A stretch of 64,000 nt of DNA from Calothrix sp. NIES-4105 (GCF_002368415.1 NZ_AP018290.1:4291614-4355613), one strand, 5' to 3'; positions 26,636-36,175 are shown, numbered from the stretch's first letter. Program-made: numbers and translations. Notes: generated by a model from the sequence alone, not told the origin.

Positions 26636-27543
26636 CAAATTTATTATCTCAAGACACTCCACTCAATCTTAATATTGGTGGTACCGTTCGAGAATACACA
26701 TGGAACTACCAAAACCAATCTGTTCGCGTAGTTTACGAAGTTCTTGGCAACGGTACTCCAGTACTGCTACTACCTGCGTTTAGTACCGTGTCAATGCGTT
26801 CGGAGATGGGTGGTATAGCAAAGTTACTATCATCCAACTTCCAAACTATTGCAGTTGATTTTCCTGGATTTGGTGACTCTGACCGATTATCTCTTGATTA
26901 TCAGCCTGCCATTTATCATCAATTTCTTCAAGATTTTGTCAGAAGTTGCCTGCAAACCCCTATTGCTGTTGTTTCAGCGGGGCATAGTAGTGCTTATGTT
27001 CTTGATCTTGCTAATAAACAGCCAAGTTTATTTTCGCGGATTGTATTAGTGGCGCCAACTTGGCGTGGACCTTTACCAACAATGGGGTTAAGTCGCGAGC
27101 AGGCTAATATTGGTAAAAATTTAGTGCGTTCTCCAATTGTTGGACAACTATTATATAAGCTGAATACCGCACCATCGTTTTTAAGTTGGATGTATCGGCG
27201 CCATGTATACGTTGATGCGAATAAGCTGACACCGGAATTTGTAGAACACAAGTGGCGTAATACCCAGAAACCGGGAGCGCGGTATGCACCAGCAGCATTT
27301 GTTACAGGTAATCTTGATGCGGTTCACAGTCAATCTGAATATTTAGAACTAGCAAGCAGTTTAAATATGCCTTTGATGGTAGTGGTGGGAGAGTCGGTGC
27401 CTAAAAAATCGCGAGCTGATATGGATGCACTAGCCGCATTACCCAACGTCATCAGCGTCACACTGCCAGGTACATTAGGGATGCATGAAGAGTATTCACA
27501 AGAAGTTGTTGAAGCAATTGAGCCATTTTTACGTGCAATATAG
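26632..27543 (+). CDS. Alpha/beta hydrolase
   Basis: 303 aa. LLLPAFSTVS (oxyanion region), VDFPGFGDSD, nucleophile elbow AGHSSAYVL with Ser at about residue 123, and a late LGMHEEY His. No signal peptide; probably cytoplasmic. Substrate unknown. Coupled to sufE, which may reflect only transcriptional convenience. A GTAGGTTGGGG dispersed repeat (about 27590) and further non-coding sequence fill the 200 bases after it. Confidence 0.82.
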   Translation: MTNLLSQDTPLNLNIGGTVREYTWNYQNQSVRVVYEVLGNGTPVLLLPAFSTVSMRSEMGGIAKLLSSNFQTIAVDFPGFGDSDRLSLDYQPAIYHQFLQDFVRSCLQTPIAVVSAGHSSAYVLDLANKQPSLFSRIVLVAPTWRGPLPTMGLSREQANIGKNLVRSPIVGQLLYKLNTAPSFLSWMYRRHVYVDANKLTPEFVEHKWRNTQKPGARYAPAAFVTGNLDAVHSQSEYLELASSLNMPLMVVVGESVPKKSRADMDALAALPNVISVTLPGTLGMHEEYSQEVVEAIEPFLRAI

Positions 27544-27742
27544 CTATCATAGAGATTAGCCTTTGAGAATGAATACCATTCAAGATAATCGTAGGTTGGG
27601 GAGCCACTGCGCCCTTACGGGTTTCTCGGTGAACCGGTTTAACAAACACCTTTAATCTTAAATTATCTAGAAAGAAAGCACATTAAGTAGAAAATGGTAT
27701 TTGGCAAATAGGTAAATTAATCACTCCACACTCTGCGATTTT

Positions 27743-28717
27743 ATGACAACTGATATTACAAGCACAGTTCCCGTAACAGTACTAACAGGTTATCTAGGCG
27801 CCGGCAAAACAACGCTATTAAATCGGATTCTCACTCACGAACACGGTAAGAAGGTCGCTGTTATTGTGAACGAGTTTGGAGAAGTTGGTATTGATAACCA
27901 GTTAGTTATCGATGCTGATGAAGAAATCTTTGAAATGAACAATGGTTGTATTTGCTGTACAGTGCGGGGAGACTTGATACGAATTATCGGCAACTTGATG
28001 AAGCGTCGTAACAAATTTGACCATTTAGTCATTGAAACTACTGGATTAGCAGACCCGGCGCCAGTAATTCAGACTTTCTTTGTCGATGAGGACATGAAGG
28101 ACAAATTAGAACTCGATGCAGTTGTTACGGTAGTAGATGCAAAGCATATTTGGCAACATTGGGATGCGGATGAAGCGCAAGAGCAAATTGCATTCGCCGA
28201 TGTGATTTTATTAAATAAAACCGATTTAGTACAGCCGGAAGAACTCGAAGAACTCGAAAAACGAATTCGGTCGATGAACGTCATGGCAAAAATTTACCGT
28301 ACCCGTAATTCTGAGTTAGAAATGGATGCACTATTAGGTGTAAAAGCTTTTGACTTAGAACGTGCGTTAGAAATAGAGCCAGAATTTTTGAACGAAGAAC
28401 ACGACCATGAACACGATGAAACCGTAACATCGGTTGCACTTGTGGAAAAAGGCGCCTTAGACCCAGAAAAACTCAACGCTTGGTTGAGCGAGTTGCTACA
28501 AACTCAAGGTACCGATATCTTCCGTATGAAAGGAATATTAAACATAGAGGGTGAAAACGAGCGCTTTGTTTTCCAAGGAGTCCACATGTTATTTGAAGGC
28601 AAACCAGACCGTGCTTGGAAAGAAACCGAAACCCGTAAAAACGAACTAGTCTTCATCGGACGTAACTTAGACGAAGCCAAATTAAAACAAGACTTTTTAA
28701 GTTGCCTCTCTGCCTAA
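27743..28717 (+). CDS. CobW/COG0523-family GTPase (zinc metallochaperone type)
   Basis: G1 motif GYLGAGKTT (residues 16-24), metal-binding CICC (C69, C71, C72), switch region ETTGLADPAP, G4 motif NKTD, and a His-rich loop EEHDHEHDE near residue 219, followed by the CobW C-terminal domain. COG0523 proteins move Zn or Co between proteins at GTP cost. Followed by a WD40 gene and a ZnuA-like gene, which argues for a zinc role, though no certain Zur box was identified upstream. Confidence 0.88.
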   Translation: MTTDITSTVPVTVLTGYLGAGKTTLLNRILTHEHGKKVAVIVNEFGEVGIDNQLVIDADEEIFEMNNGCICCTVRGDLIRIIGNLMKRRNKFDHLVIETTGLADPAPVIQTFFVDEDMKDKLELDAVVTVVDAKHIWQHWDADEAQEQIAFADVILLNKTDLVQPEELEELEKRIRSMNVMAKIYRTRNSELEMDALLGVKAFDLERALEIEPEFLNEEHDHEHDETVTSVALVEKGALDPEKLNAWLSELLQTQGTDIFRMKGILNIEGENERFVFQGVHMLFEGKPDRAWKETETRKNELVFIGRNLDEAKLKQDFLSCLSA

Positions 28718-28815
28718 ATATCCCATACGTCGGGTAGGCGCCTTGCCTGCCCTCGATATTAAATATTGTTTAAAATAAACTTAATTTTAATGGGAAATAT
28801 TTAACTATATAGCTT

Positions 28816-29871
28816 ATGACTTCAACTGCTACTAAAGATTTTGACCAAAAGTTTACTGGCACGCTGTCAGATTATATAACGTCTGTAAGATGGGCACCTG
28901 TTGGTTCAACGCTTGCTGTTGTTTCTGCTGCGGGAGAAGTTGCGCTATGGCAGAATGATAAGCTGGAAATATTACAAGCTGCGACTTCTAAGTCAGTTGA
29001 CTGTGTGGGGTTTTCGCATGATGGCAAGTTTTTGGCTGCTGGGGGACAAGATGGACGAGTCCAAATTTGGGATTTGAATGAGAATAATATAGTCGCAACG
29101 TTGGAAAATGCTCCTGCATGGGTTGATAAGCTTGTTTGGAACCCAATTAGTAACCAGCTAGCTTTCTGCTTGAACCGTTATATTCAAATTTGGGATGCTT
29201 CTAAGAACGAAGTCGTCGCTACACTCAATTTTCAAGATTCCTCTCCATTAGGGTTAGGTTGGTCTAGCAATGGTAAAAACTTGGCTGCTGGTGGCAACCA
29301 AGGTGTTAAAGTCTGGAACTGCGAGAACTGGGATGAAGAACCGTATATATGGGAAATGCCTACTGTTAGTGTTGCACTAGCATGGTCAAAGGATGGAAAA
29401 TTTTTGGCTTCGGGCAATATGGACCGTTCGGTGGGTGTAATGGAGTGGGGTAATTCTGAGCCTTGGTTGATGCGTGGTTTCCCTGGTAAAATTCGTAGCT
29501 GTGCTTGGTCTGATATTAATACACTTTGCGGCACCCCTTTACTTGCAACTTCGAGTGTTGAAGGTATGGTAGTTTGGGAAAAAGTCGAAGATGAATCTAC
29601 TGGTTGGGAAGCGCGCGTTCTTACTAACCACGTTGATATTATTCAGGGTATTGAGTTTGCACCCAATAGTTTCTTGCTCGCTTCTGCTGCTAGTGATGGA
29701 TGGTTATGTTTATGGAAAGGGGCAAAACAAGTTTCTCAAGTTCTTACAACTGAGGGGGGTTTTTCAAGTCTTGCTTGGCACCCCGAAGGTAGATACCTTG
29801 CTGCAGGAGGAGACAATGGAAAAGTTATAATTTGGTCGAAATCGTCGCGCGGTAAAGGTTTTGGTAAGTAA
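28816..29871 (+). CDS. WD40-repeat protein
   Basis: 351 aa, about seven blades. Blades end in motifs such as GEVALWQ, GRVQIWD, RYIQIWD, GVKVWN, GMVVWE, GWLCLWK and GKVIIWS, so a single complete beta-propeller with no other domain. It lies 98 bases after the CobW-like gene and probably belongs to the same unit; CobW plus WD40 pairs are seen in cyanobacterial zinc-responsive regions. A scaffold role is inferred. Confidence 0.85.
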   Translation: MTSTATKDFDQKFTGTLSDYITSVRWAPVGSTLAVVSAAGEVALWQNDKLEILQAATSKSVDCVGFSHDGKFLAAGGQDGRVQIWDLNENNIVATLENAPAWVDKLVWNPISNQLAFCLNRYIQIWDASKNEVVATLNFQDSSPLGLGWSSNGKNLAAGGNQGVKVWNCENWDEEPYIWEMPTVSVALAWSKDGKFLASGNMDRSVGVMEWGNSEPWLMRGFPGKIRSCAWSDINTLCGTPLLATSSVEGMVVWEKVEDESTGWEARVLTNHVDIIQGIEFAPNSFLLASAASDGWLCLWKGAKQVSQVLTTEGGFSSLAWHPEGRYLAAGGDNGKVIIWSKSSRGKGFGK

Positions 29872-29992
29872 GGAACCAAACTTTATACAAAAAAGTCTTT
29901 ACACTTGGCTTGCGGCTAATGACTTATTGCTGCGAATTCGTTATGCTTTATCACAAATGCCTTTCTTAGGTGTACACCATGAAGTTGATTAA
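29861..29992 (+). CDS. Possible small ORF (43 aa) bridging two genes
   Basis: TTG at 29861 opens a frame that overlaps the WD40 stop and the next start, and reads KSLYTWLAANDLLLRIRYAL then SQMPFLGVHHEVD. Composition looks protein-like (amphipathic helix), but there is no clear ribosome-binding site and no family recognised. Listed as a candidate only. Confidence 0.25.
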   Translation: MVSKEPNFIQKSLYTWLAANDLLLRIRYALSQMPFLGVHHEVD

Positions 29993-30245
29993 ACTGATTT
30001 TATTTACTTTTCCGGTACTGCTAGCTTCGCTGCTTCTCATTAGTCCAGTAACAGCAGAAGTTATTCAACCTGTACCTGTCCAACGTCTTGAACTAGTATC
30101 TAGTCATCCGACTAAAGCAACGGTTACTCCAAAATTCTCACAAAAATCCAATCCTATAAATGATGCTATGGGTTGTAGTTGCTCTGCTTGTGTAAGAGCT
30201 AAACTTCAACTCGAAGGTAAATTACAACTTTCTAGTCTTCTATAA
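29979..30245 (+). CDS. Small exported protein with GCSCSAC motif
   Basis: ATG at 29979 gives MKLIKLILFTFPVLLASLL, a signal peptide cut after about VTAE. The mature part of about 60 residues carries one GCSCSACVRAK cluster with three Cys, near the C-terminus, a plausible metal or disulfide site. Similar small proteins exist in other cyanobacteria but have no assigned role. Its position between the CobW/WD40 pair and the ZnuA-like gene suggests a metal link. Confidence 0.55.
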   Translation: MKLIKLILFTFPVLLASLLLISPVTAEVIQPVPVQRLELVSSHPTKATVTPKFSQKSNPINDAMGCSCSACVRAKLQLEGKLQLSSLL

Positions 30246-30311
30246 TAAAAATTTATTATGTGGGGTGCTTTACATAAGCACCTTACTAGTATTCCATGCC
30301 ATTAACTTTAA

Positions 30312-30519
30312 TAGGTACGTAGTAGCGCGGAGAGCGCGAAAAGTAATTAATAATACGCTAATTATCAATTAACAATGATTATTCACAACAGTATTGGCGG
30401 CAAACAAAGACATTTGGGTGAAGGTCAGTTCGCTCTTTAATAGAAAATCAAAAGTTTAGGGGCGCCTCGCACTCAGCTTGATGCAGGTCATTTGGGCTAG
30501 AGCAACAACTACGTACCTA
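30312..30519. repeat. MITE-like repeat with TAGGTACGTAGT ends (long copy)
   Basis: Left end TAGGTACGTAGTAGCGC and right end GCAACAACTACGTACCTA are inverted repeats. The short copy at 50149-50213 has the same left 30 and right 25 bases; here about 145 extra bases sit inside (about 30347-30493), so this copy holds an insertion. The surrounding 30246-30754 region contains no gene that I can support. Confidence 0.6.
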
Positions 30520-30678
30520 ACTTAACTGTTGATTCGGTGAAAAAGTAAAATCCCAATATACTTACTTAAATTTTTATAAATATTTACGCTAAAGAAAACA
30601 AGACCTTGTATATTACAAAATATCTTAAAAGTAAAAATTAATATCAAGCAATTAAATATATATATCCGAAAATTATTA

Positions 30679-30709
30679 TGTAGAGATGCGATTAAATCGC
30701 GTCTTTACA
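30679..30709. repeat. GTAGAGA palindrome (imperfect copy)
   Basis: TGTAGAGATGCGAT and ATCGCGTCTTTACA form a near-perfect stem. Related perfect palindromes occur at 40210-40237 and 58669-58696. Confidence 0.6.
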
Positions 30710-30754
30710 GCAGTTTTGGAAAATATACAATTAATTAGATAGGTATCTACCAAG

Positions 30755-30994
30755 ATGAATAATGTGTTGTTGCGATTGATCTCAAATAATGGTGCAACTA
30801 TTAAAACTTATTCTCTGGAAGTTGTGAATGAGGATAGCGGTATTGCCCTAGGTCAAATCATTGGTATTTTAATATTTGTTTGGTGGATACTCATTGGTGG
30901 ATTTTCTCACACTTTGCTCGTCGGAGCAGTTCTCAAAGCACATAAGATATCACCTACACGCGGTTCTAATTTTGCTACCCGCTTTATTCATTAG
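30755..30994 (+). CDS. Hypothetical small protein with one membrane segment
   Basis: 79 aa, one hydrophobic stretch at about 31-60 (IGILIFVWWILIGGF). No family recognised and no strong ribosome-binding site. It lies in the same orientation just before the ZnuA-like gene. Could be real or fortuitous. Confidence 0.4.
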   Translation: MNNVLLRLISNNGATIKTYSLEVVNEDSGIALGQIIGILIFVWWILIGGFSHTLLVGAVLKAHKISPTRGSNFATRFIH

Positions 30995-31092
30995 TTAAAG
31001 ATAGTGCAAAACATATGAGCGTAATTGTCCTTAAGTCGCTACAATACCTTGTAAATATCATTAAACACTAGTTTAAAAAAAGTTAAAAAAAT

Positions 31093-32094
31093 ATGGGGAA
31101 GTTGCTGATATCTGTTTTAACATTGATTATACTATCAGCTTGTAGCAATTCAAACAGTAGTAAAAATACAACTTTAACTATTAGAACAACGGCGCCGCAG
31201 AATACGCAAAAACAAAATCTTGCTCAAGTAGTTGTGACTACGAGTGTATTATGTGACTTAACAAAACAGGTGGCAGGAAACACAGCTAACATAAATTGCC
31301 TTATTCCACCAGATACTAATCCTCGTAACTATAAACCGACGGCAGAAGACCGTCAAGCTATTGATAAAGCAAAATTAGTTCTTTACAACGGTTATAATCT
31401 TGAGCCAGGTGTATTTAATATCATCAAAGCTAGTAAAAATCCTGTACCTAAAATTGCTGTTGCCCAAGTAGCTGTTCCTAAACCAAATATTCAACAAGGT
31501 AACAAAAAGTCAGTTAATCCATACTTATGGCATGATGCAAAAAATGCTGCTGCAATGGTAGACGTTATCAGTAATAACCTCAAAAAAGTGGCGCCGCAAA
31601 ATGCCAAGTTGTATACTGCTAATACCAGTAAACTCAAAAATCAAATAGGTGCGCTAGATAAGTGGATTAAATCACGAATTGCTAGTATTCCACCGTCACA
31701 ACGCACGTTAATTACCAATAATCAACAAATGGGTTACTATACAACAGCTTATGGACTAACGTATGAAACAGCTTTCATAACTATTAATCCCTCAGAAGCT
31801 CCTACGTCTCCACAATTAAAGCCTTTAATCAATAATATTAAACAAGCGCGCGTGCCATCTATTTTTATAAGTAATACAGTAAATCCTCAGTTAGTTAAAA
31901 GTGTCGCGAAACAAGCAAATGTTAGACTCTCCGAACGGTCGCTTTTTACAAATAACTTGGGTGCGAAGGGAAGCTCCGGTGATACATATCAAAAAATGAT
32001 GACAGCGAATACACGTACTATTGTTGAAGGACTAGGAGGAACGTATTTGATATTTAGACCTCCGACAAAGGGAGGCGCCGCTTCTAACTCTTAG
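31093..32094 (+). CDS. ZnuA/cluster A-I substrate-binding lipoprotein lacking metal ligands
   Basis: Lipobox LSAC (Cys17) and the ZnuA-type fold: VVVTTSVLCDLTKQVAG, YKPTAEDRQAIDKAKLVLYN, LKPLINNIKQARVPSIFIS and the C-terminal TYQKMMTANTRTIVEGLGG. The four usual ligand positions appear replaced: DPHxY is NPRNY (R78), DPHxW is NPYLW (Y144), THDAMG is NNQQMG (N210) and xADGLG is FTNNLG (N287). No ABC ATPase or permease gene is adjacent. Probably a divergent paralogue with another ligand or a regulatory role. Confidence 0.8.
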   Translation: MGKLLISVLTLIILSACSNSNSSKNTTLTIRTTAPQNTQKQNLAQVVVTTSVLCDLTKQVAGNTANINCLIPPDTNPRNYKPTAEDRQAIDKAKLVLYNGYNLEPGVFNIIKASKNPVPKIAVAQVAVPKPNIQQGNKKSVNPYLWHDAKNAAAMVDVISNNLKKVAPQNAKLYTANTSKLKNQIGALDKWIKSRIASIPPSQRTLITNNQQMGYYTTAYGLTYETAFITINPSEAPTSPQLKPLINNIKQARVPSIFISNTVNPQLVKSVAKQANVRLSERSLFTNNLGAKGSSGDTYQKMMTANTRTIVEGLGGTYLIFRPPTKGGAASNS

Positions 32095-32097
32095 TAC

Positions 32098-32151
32098 GGG
32101 CGGGTTTACCTATATCCTGCTAAATAATTCAAAATTCAGGTTAACCCGCCC
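32098..32151. repeat. GGGCGGGTTTA inverted repeat (copy 1)
   Basis: GGGCGGGTTTACC (32098-32110) pairs with GGTTAACCCGCCC (32139-32151). The same ends recur at 37609-37662 with a different middle. It lies between convergent genes and may act as a terminator; it covers the 3' end of the minus-strand gene. Confidence 0.65.
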
Positions 32152-32816
32152 TTACTTTGTTGCCAATGTAGGTAGTTATATATATTAACGGCACGACTAA
32201 CTATTTCTCTATTTGGGTGCATGAAAAGTTCTTTGAGAGTAGGCATTGCAGCAGGTATATTCGATAAATGTGTAGCACAATCACGACAATGTAATATAGT
32301 TTCTGGGGTTTGCTGTAATATCTCTAAAATATGATTTTCATAATATGAGTTTGAGCATTCAGTAGCTACTCCTCCTAAGCTGATATCTGTTGCATTGTAT
32401 GCAGGTTCCCAAGTTACCAGCATGAAAGGTTGCTTGACTTCACTTGCTCTGACTTGTTTTTTTGAAGATTGCTTGAGCCACAGTTTGCCTCGGCGCCGCA
32501 TAAAATCAGGAATATTCTGAGAGAACGCGCGTGAGGGTATCATTAAACGCTTTTCACCTTCTTCTGCGTCATGAACATCTGGCTCAAACCCGATAATAGT
32601 CGCGACTAAATTTTGTTCTGTCTGTGAAGGTAGACAAATATGGTCGCGAAGCTTAATAACTCCAGAACGAAGAACACCTATTAGTAAAGTCCAGTGACGG
32701 TAACTGTCTTCTCCAAAGTCGCGATGTACTTCACGGGTAGAAATGATTTCAAAAGCAAAAGGCATATTAATAAGTAGCAAGCACTGCGCCAAGCTTTGAG
32801 TTAGTTTAATCTTCAA
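32136..32816 (-). CDS. Hypothetical protein (226 aa)
   Basis: Not recognised. The start at 32816 gives MKIKLTQSLAQCLLL; MPFAFEIISTREVHRDFG (32762) is an alternative. It has a beta-rich first half and a C-terminal half with a C-x-x-C pair in HCRDCATHL and PTLKELFMHPNREIV. No signal peptide or membrane helix. The last codons are within the inverted repeat at 32098-32151, so the natural end may be altered. Confidence 0.6.
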   Translation of the reverse strand: MKIKLTQSLAQCLLLINMPFAFEIISTREVHRDFGEDSYRHWTLLIGVLRSGVIKLRDHICLPSQTEQNLVATIIGFEPDVHDAEEGEKRLMIPSRAFSQNIPDFMRRRGKLWLKQSSKKQVRASEVKQPFMLVTWEPAYNATDISLGGVATECSNSYYENHILEILQQTPETILHCRDCATHLSNIPAAMPTLKELFMHPNREIVSRAVNIYNYLHWQQSKGGLT

Positions 32817-32959
32817 TATCTAATATACGGCAGAGGTTTTTTGTGTTGACTTTGTGAATGTTGGGTTACGCGCGGAGCGTAACCCAACCTACAACTCTAC
32901 AACTTCCGCTCGCTTCTGTGCGTGAAGGCTATTAGATTATTAGCTTCGTTTAGGAATTG

Positions 32960-33907
32960 TTAGTAGTCTTCACGCACCCTACTAATTATTTCGTCGTCGC
33001 AAGAGAAGTCAATTTCTTGTTTATCTCTTCCGTTCGTAATAAAGTCCTGAACGTAAGCGTCTTTTAATCCTGAGATTAAATCGTATTCGGGTTGCCATCC
33101 TAGCTCGGTTCTAGCTCTGCTGACTGAGGCAAAGAAGTGTTGAACTCGCATTGGAAATGCTTTACGCTTGCCGAAATCGAATTTTTTGGGATCGTAGTGG
33201 ATGATTTGGATATCGTCGGGAGATTTTCCTGCGGCAGTTGCACAAGCGCGCGCTAAACCATCGAAGGTGACATAACGCTCTCCTGAAACGTTATATACTT
33301 GCCCTACTGCATTTGAGTTTCCCAAAACTAAAGACATCGCGCGCGCTAAATCTTTAACGTGTCCTAATTGCGTGATGTGCATTCCATTGCCAGGAATGGG
33401 TATCGGACGGTTTCTTACTATCCGGTCAAAAAACCAAGCTTCTAGGTCGTTGTAGTTTTGTGGACCATAAATATAAGTTGGACGAATTGATGTATACGGT
33501 ACGTTTTGTTTCTTTAAATAATCTTCAGTATCAAATTTACCCTTGTGACGGCTTTTTGGGTCAATGGCATCACCCTCTCTATGTGGCATTTGGTCAGATT
33601 TTAAATATACACCTGCGGAACTCATATATATAAAATGCTGCACGCTATCTTGAAAAATTTCCGCTAATGGTTGAGTATCAGTAAGTTCTCTACCGTTATT
33701 GTCAAAAATGGCATCAAATTTCTCGTTGCTTAGTTTTTGCTTTAATTGCTCAGGGTTAGTACGGTCGCCAGTGATTACTTCTACACCAGCTACAGGTGCA
33801 GGACGATTGCCGCGATTAAACAAAACGACTGAGTGTCCTTGTTCTACTAACAGTTGTGTGAGGTAAATACCTATGAAGCGGGTGCCACCCATGATTAAGA
33901 TTCGCAT
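32960..33907 (-). CDS. NAD-dependent epimerase/dehydratase, CSP41-like
   Basis: Rossmann motif GGTRFIG at residues 7-13, an SSAGVY strand and YIYGPQNYND follow the extended/atypical SDR pattern of CSP41, the chloroplast stem-loop-binding proteins and their cyanobacterial relatives. The classical YxxxK is not evident, as in CSP41. Role in RNA binding or sugar-nucleotide chemistry is family-level inference. It stands alone, divergent from the GT4 gene. Confidence 0.8.
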   Translation of the reverse strand: MRILIMGGTRFIGIYLTQLLVEQGHSVVLFNRGNRPAPVAGVEVITGDRTNPEQLKQKLSNEKFDAIFDNNGRELTDTQPLAEIFQDSVQHFIYMSSAGVYLKSDQMPHREGDAIDPKSRHKGKFDTEDYLKKQNVPYTSIRPTYIYGPQNYNDLEAWFFDRIVRNRPIPIPGNGMHITQLGHVKDLARAMSLVLGNSNAVGQVYNVSGERYVTFDGLARACATAAGKSPDDIQIIHYDPKKFDFGKRKAFPMRVQHFFASVSRARTELGWQPEYDLISGLKDAYVQDFITNGRDKQEIDFSCDDEIISRVREDY

Positions 33908-34150
33908 AAATACTCTTCGGTGATGTTTATATAATTTGGCTTACCGGGGCTTTGCGTGTTTATCCCAACAACTAATCCCAACAACGAGGTTATCAGGTTG
34001 TGGTACACCTCTGGAACTAGTAAGGGGAGAATTACGTCTTTAATATATAGGTATGTTGCCAATTGTTTGTATATAAGGGGAAACTTCACAAGTTACCTTT
34101 GTAAAACGCATATCCCGTCTTTTACACCATAGTTAATTTTTCCGCGTTTT

Positions 34151-35296
34151 GTGTCATCAAAATATGCTTTAGTACATGAATGGCTTACACCGAAAGCCAC
34201 TGGCGGTTCAGAACTGGTTGTCCGTGAAATTCTGAATTCCTTTGATGCGGACTTATACGCTCTAATTGATTTTGAATCACGTAACCCTGATAGCTATTTA
34301 TACAAACGTCAAATCGGCGCCACTTTTCTCCAACATTTTCCTTATTCAGAGAAAGGTGTACAAAAATACTTGCCTTTGATGCCATTAGCGATTGAACAAT
34401 TGGATTTGCGTTCCTATGACGTAATACTCTCTTCATCACATGCGGTTGCTAAAGGTATATTAACAACTCCAAACCAGTTACATATTTGCTACTGCCATAG
34501 TCCGATGCGTTACGCTTGGGACTTAACTTTTGATTACTTAAATGCGAGTAACGTCGGAAAGGGCGCCGCTGGTTGGATATCTCGTTATATACTGCACCGT
34601 TTACGTCAATGGGATGTATTAAGCGCAAATCGAGTAGATTACTTCATTGCAAACTCGCACCACACGCGCGCGCGGATTTGGCGCTGCTACCGTCGTGAAG
34701 CACACGTAATATACCCACCTGTCAATATTGATAATTTTCCATTTTCAGCCCAAAAGGAAGACTTTTACGTTATTGTGTCCCGTTTAGTAAGCTATAAACA
34801 AGTATCTTTAATTGTAAAAGCTTTTAACGAACTTCAAAAACCCTTAGTTATCATCGGCACAGGACCAGAAATGAGCAAAATACGACAGATATCAAAACCA
34901 AATATAAATATACTGGGATGGCAACCAGATGATGTGGTAAAAAAATATATGTCCGCCGCTAAAGCTTTCGTGTATGCAGCATGTGAAGATTTTGGCATTG
35001 CTCTGGTTGAAGCTCAAGCTTGCGGCACCCCTGTCATCGCCTTGGGTGCTGGAGGTGCATTAGAGACTGTGCGCGATATTCGCTCCTCACCTCATACTGG
35101 TACTGGCATACTATTTAAAACTCAAACGGTCACAGCAATGATTGAAGCAGTAAGGGAATTTGAAACTTATAGTCATAAATTTGATTCAGAGTATACAAAG
35201 GAACACGCTGCTCAATTTGACGTACAAGTTTTTGCACGTCGCTACGTTGAGTTTGTAAATGGGTGCGAAGAAAAAACAAGGAAACCTGGTTTATGA
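34151..35296 (+). CDS. Family 4 glycosyltransferase
   Basis: GTG start (MSSKYALVHEWLTPKATGGSE). GT-B fold: N-terminal HEWL...GGSE, CHSPMRYAWD, VIYPPVNIDNF at the hinge, and the C-terminal nucleotide-sugar site ACEDFGIALVEAQACGTPVIA with the E-x7-E pattern. First gene of an exopolysaccharide set (sugar transferase, gmd and GDP-fucose synthase follow). Transfers a hexose or mannose to a lipid-linked repeat unit; donor not determined. Confidence 0.85.
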   Translation: MSSKYALVHEWLTPKATGGSELVVREILNSFDADLYALIDFESRNPDSYLYKRQIGATFLQHFPYSEKGVQKYLPLMPLAIEQLDLRSYDVILSSSHAVAKGILTTPNQLHICYCHSPMRYAWDLTFDYLNASNVGKGAAGWISRYILHRLRQWDVLSANRVDYFIANSHHTRARIWRCYRREAHVIYPPVNIDNFPFSAQKEDFYVIVSRLVSYKQVSLIVKAFNELQKPLVIIGTGPEMSKIRQISKPNINILGWQPDDVVKKYMSAAKAFVYAACEDFGIALVEAQACGTPVIALGAGGALETVRDIRSSPHTGTGILFKTQTVTAMIEAVREFETYSHKFDSEYTKEHAAQFDVQVFARRYVEFVNGCEEKTRKPGL

Positions 35297-35395
35297 AGTC
35301 TTGATTGGTATGCTTTTGGTAATAAGTCTCTTCTGTTGGCGCCAACCAAAAAGCTTTAAGATTGGGACTATGTGTGGTGTGGATAATAAAGGAGT

Positions 35396-36148
35396 ATGAT
35401 GACAGCCCAGAGCTCACTCCTCTCCGGTAAGCGAAACCAAAGGCAAACAACTAGCGCTCACGCCCAGCGCAGTACTATAAAGTGGGGTCAACCAAAAAAG
35501 ACACCATCGCCTTTGCCATTTGAGAGTATCAACGGAGAGTTTGCCAAGCGATTGTTTGATATAGCGTTCTCGCTATTCATGCTAGTAGCTTTTTCCCCTG
35601 TATACCTGCTGTTAGCCTTGCTAATTGCAATTAGCTCAGAAGGACCGATTTTTTACATCCAAGAACGAGTAGGGAAAAACTATAAACGATTTAATTGTAT
35701 AAAATTTCGTACAATGGTGAGCAATGCCGACGAAATTCTCGTGCAAATGATGCAAACTTCACCGCAGTTACGGCAAGAGTTCGAGTCAAACTTTAAACTC
35801 AAACACGACCCTAGAATTACACTTATTGGTCGATTTTTGCGAATAACTAGCTTGGATGAATTTCCCCAGTTTTGGAATGTGCTTATGGGGGACATGAGCG
35901 TTGTTGGACCACGACCACTTGTAGAGGAAGAACTACCCAAATATGGCTGCCACATCGAGCAAATATTAACTATTTGCCCTGGTATTACAGGTTTGTGGCA
36001 GGTTTCTGGACGTAATGATATTCCTTACCCTAGGCGAGTTCAGATTGACCTACATTATGTAAAATTTAGAACATTCTGGCTTGATTTGTGGATTGTTTTA
36101 AAGACTGTTGGTGTGGTTGTTATTCCTAAAGACAACGGCGCATACTGA
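35396..36148 (+). CDS. Undecaprenyl-phosphate sugar phosphotransferase (WcaJ/ExoY-like)
   Basis: AAAGGAG precedes the ATG. After a basic N-terminus there is FAKRLFDIAFSLFMLVAFSP, a membrane hairpin, then the bacterial sugar transferase domain: GPIFYIQERVGKNYKRF, KFRTM, TSLDEFPQFWNVLMGDMSVVG, PRPLVEEE and CPGITGLWQVSGR. It starts polysaccharide assembly by loading a hexose-1-P on undecaprenyl phosphate. At 250 aa it is the short monotopic form. Confidence 0.88.
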   Translation: MMTAQSSLLSGKRNQRQTTSAHAQRSTIKWGQPKKTPSPLPFESINGEFAKRLFDIAFSLFMLVAFSPVYLLLALLIAISSEGPIFYIQERVGKNYKRFNCIKFRTMVSNADEILVQMMQTSPQLRQEFESNFKLKHDPRITLIGRFLRITSLDEFPQFWNVLMGDMSVVGPRPLVEEELPKYGCHIEQILTICPGITGLWQVSGRNDIPYPRRVQIDLHYVKFRTFWLDLWIVLKTVGVVVIPKDNGAY

Positions 36149-36175
36149 GTCATCTAAATGTATATTTTCAATTAT

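Noticed and set aside
30340-30385. Possible Zur box (AATTATCAATTAACAATGATTATT)
   Set aside because: The symmetry is partial and it lies inside a MITE-like repeat, 700 bases from the ZnuA-like start, so I do not call it.
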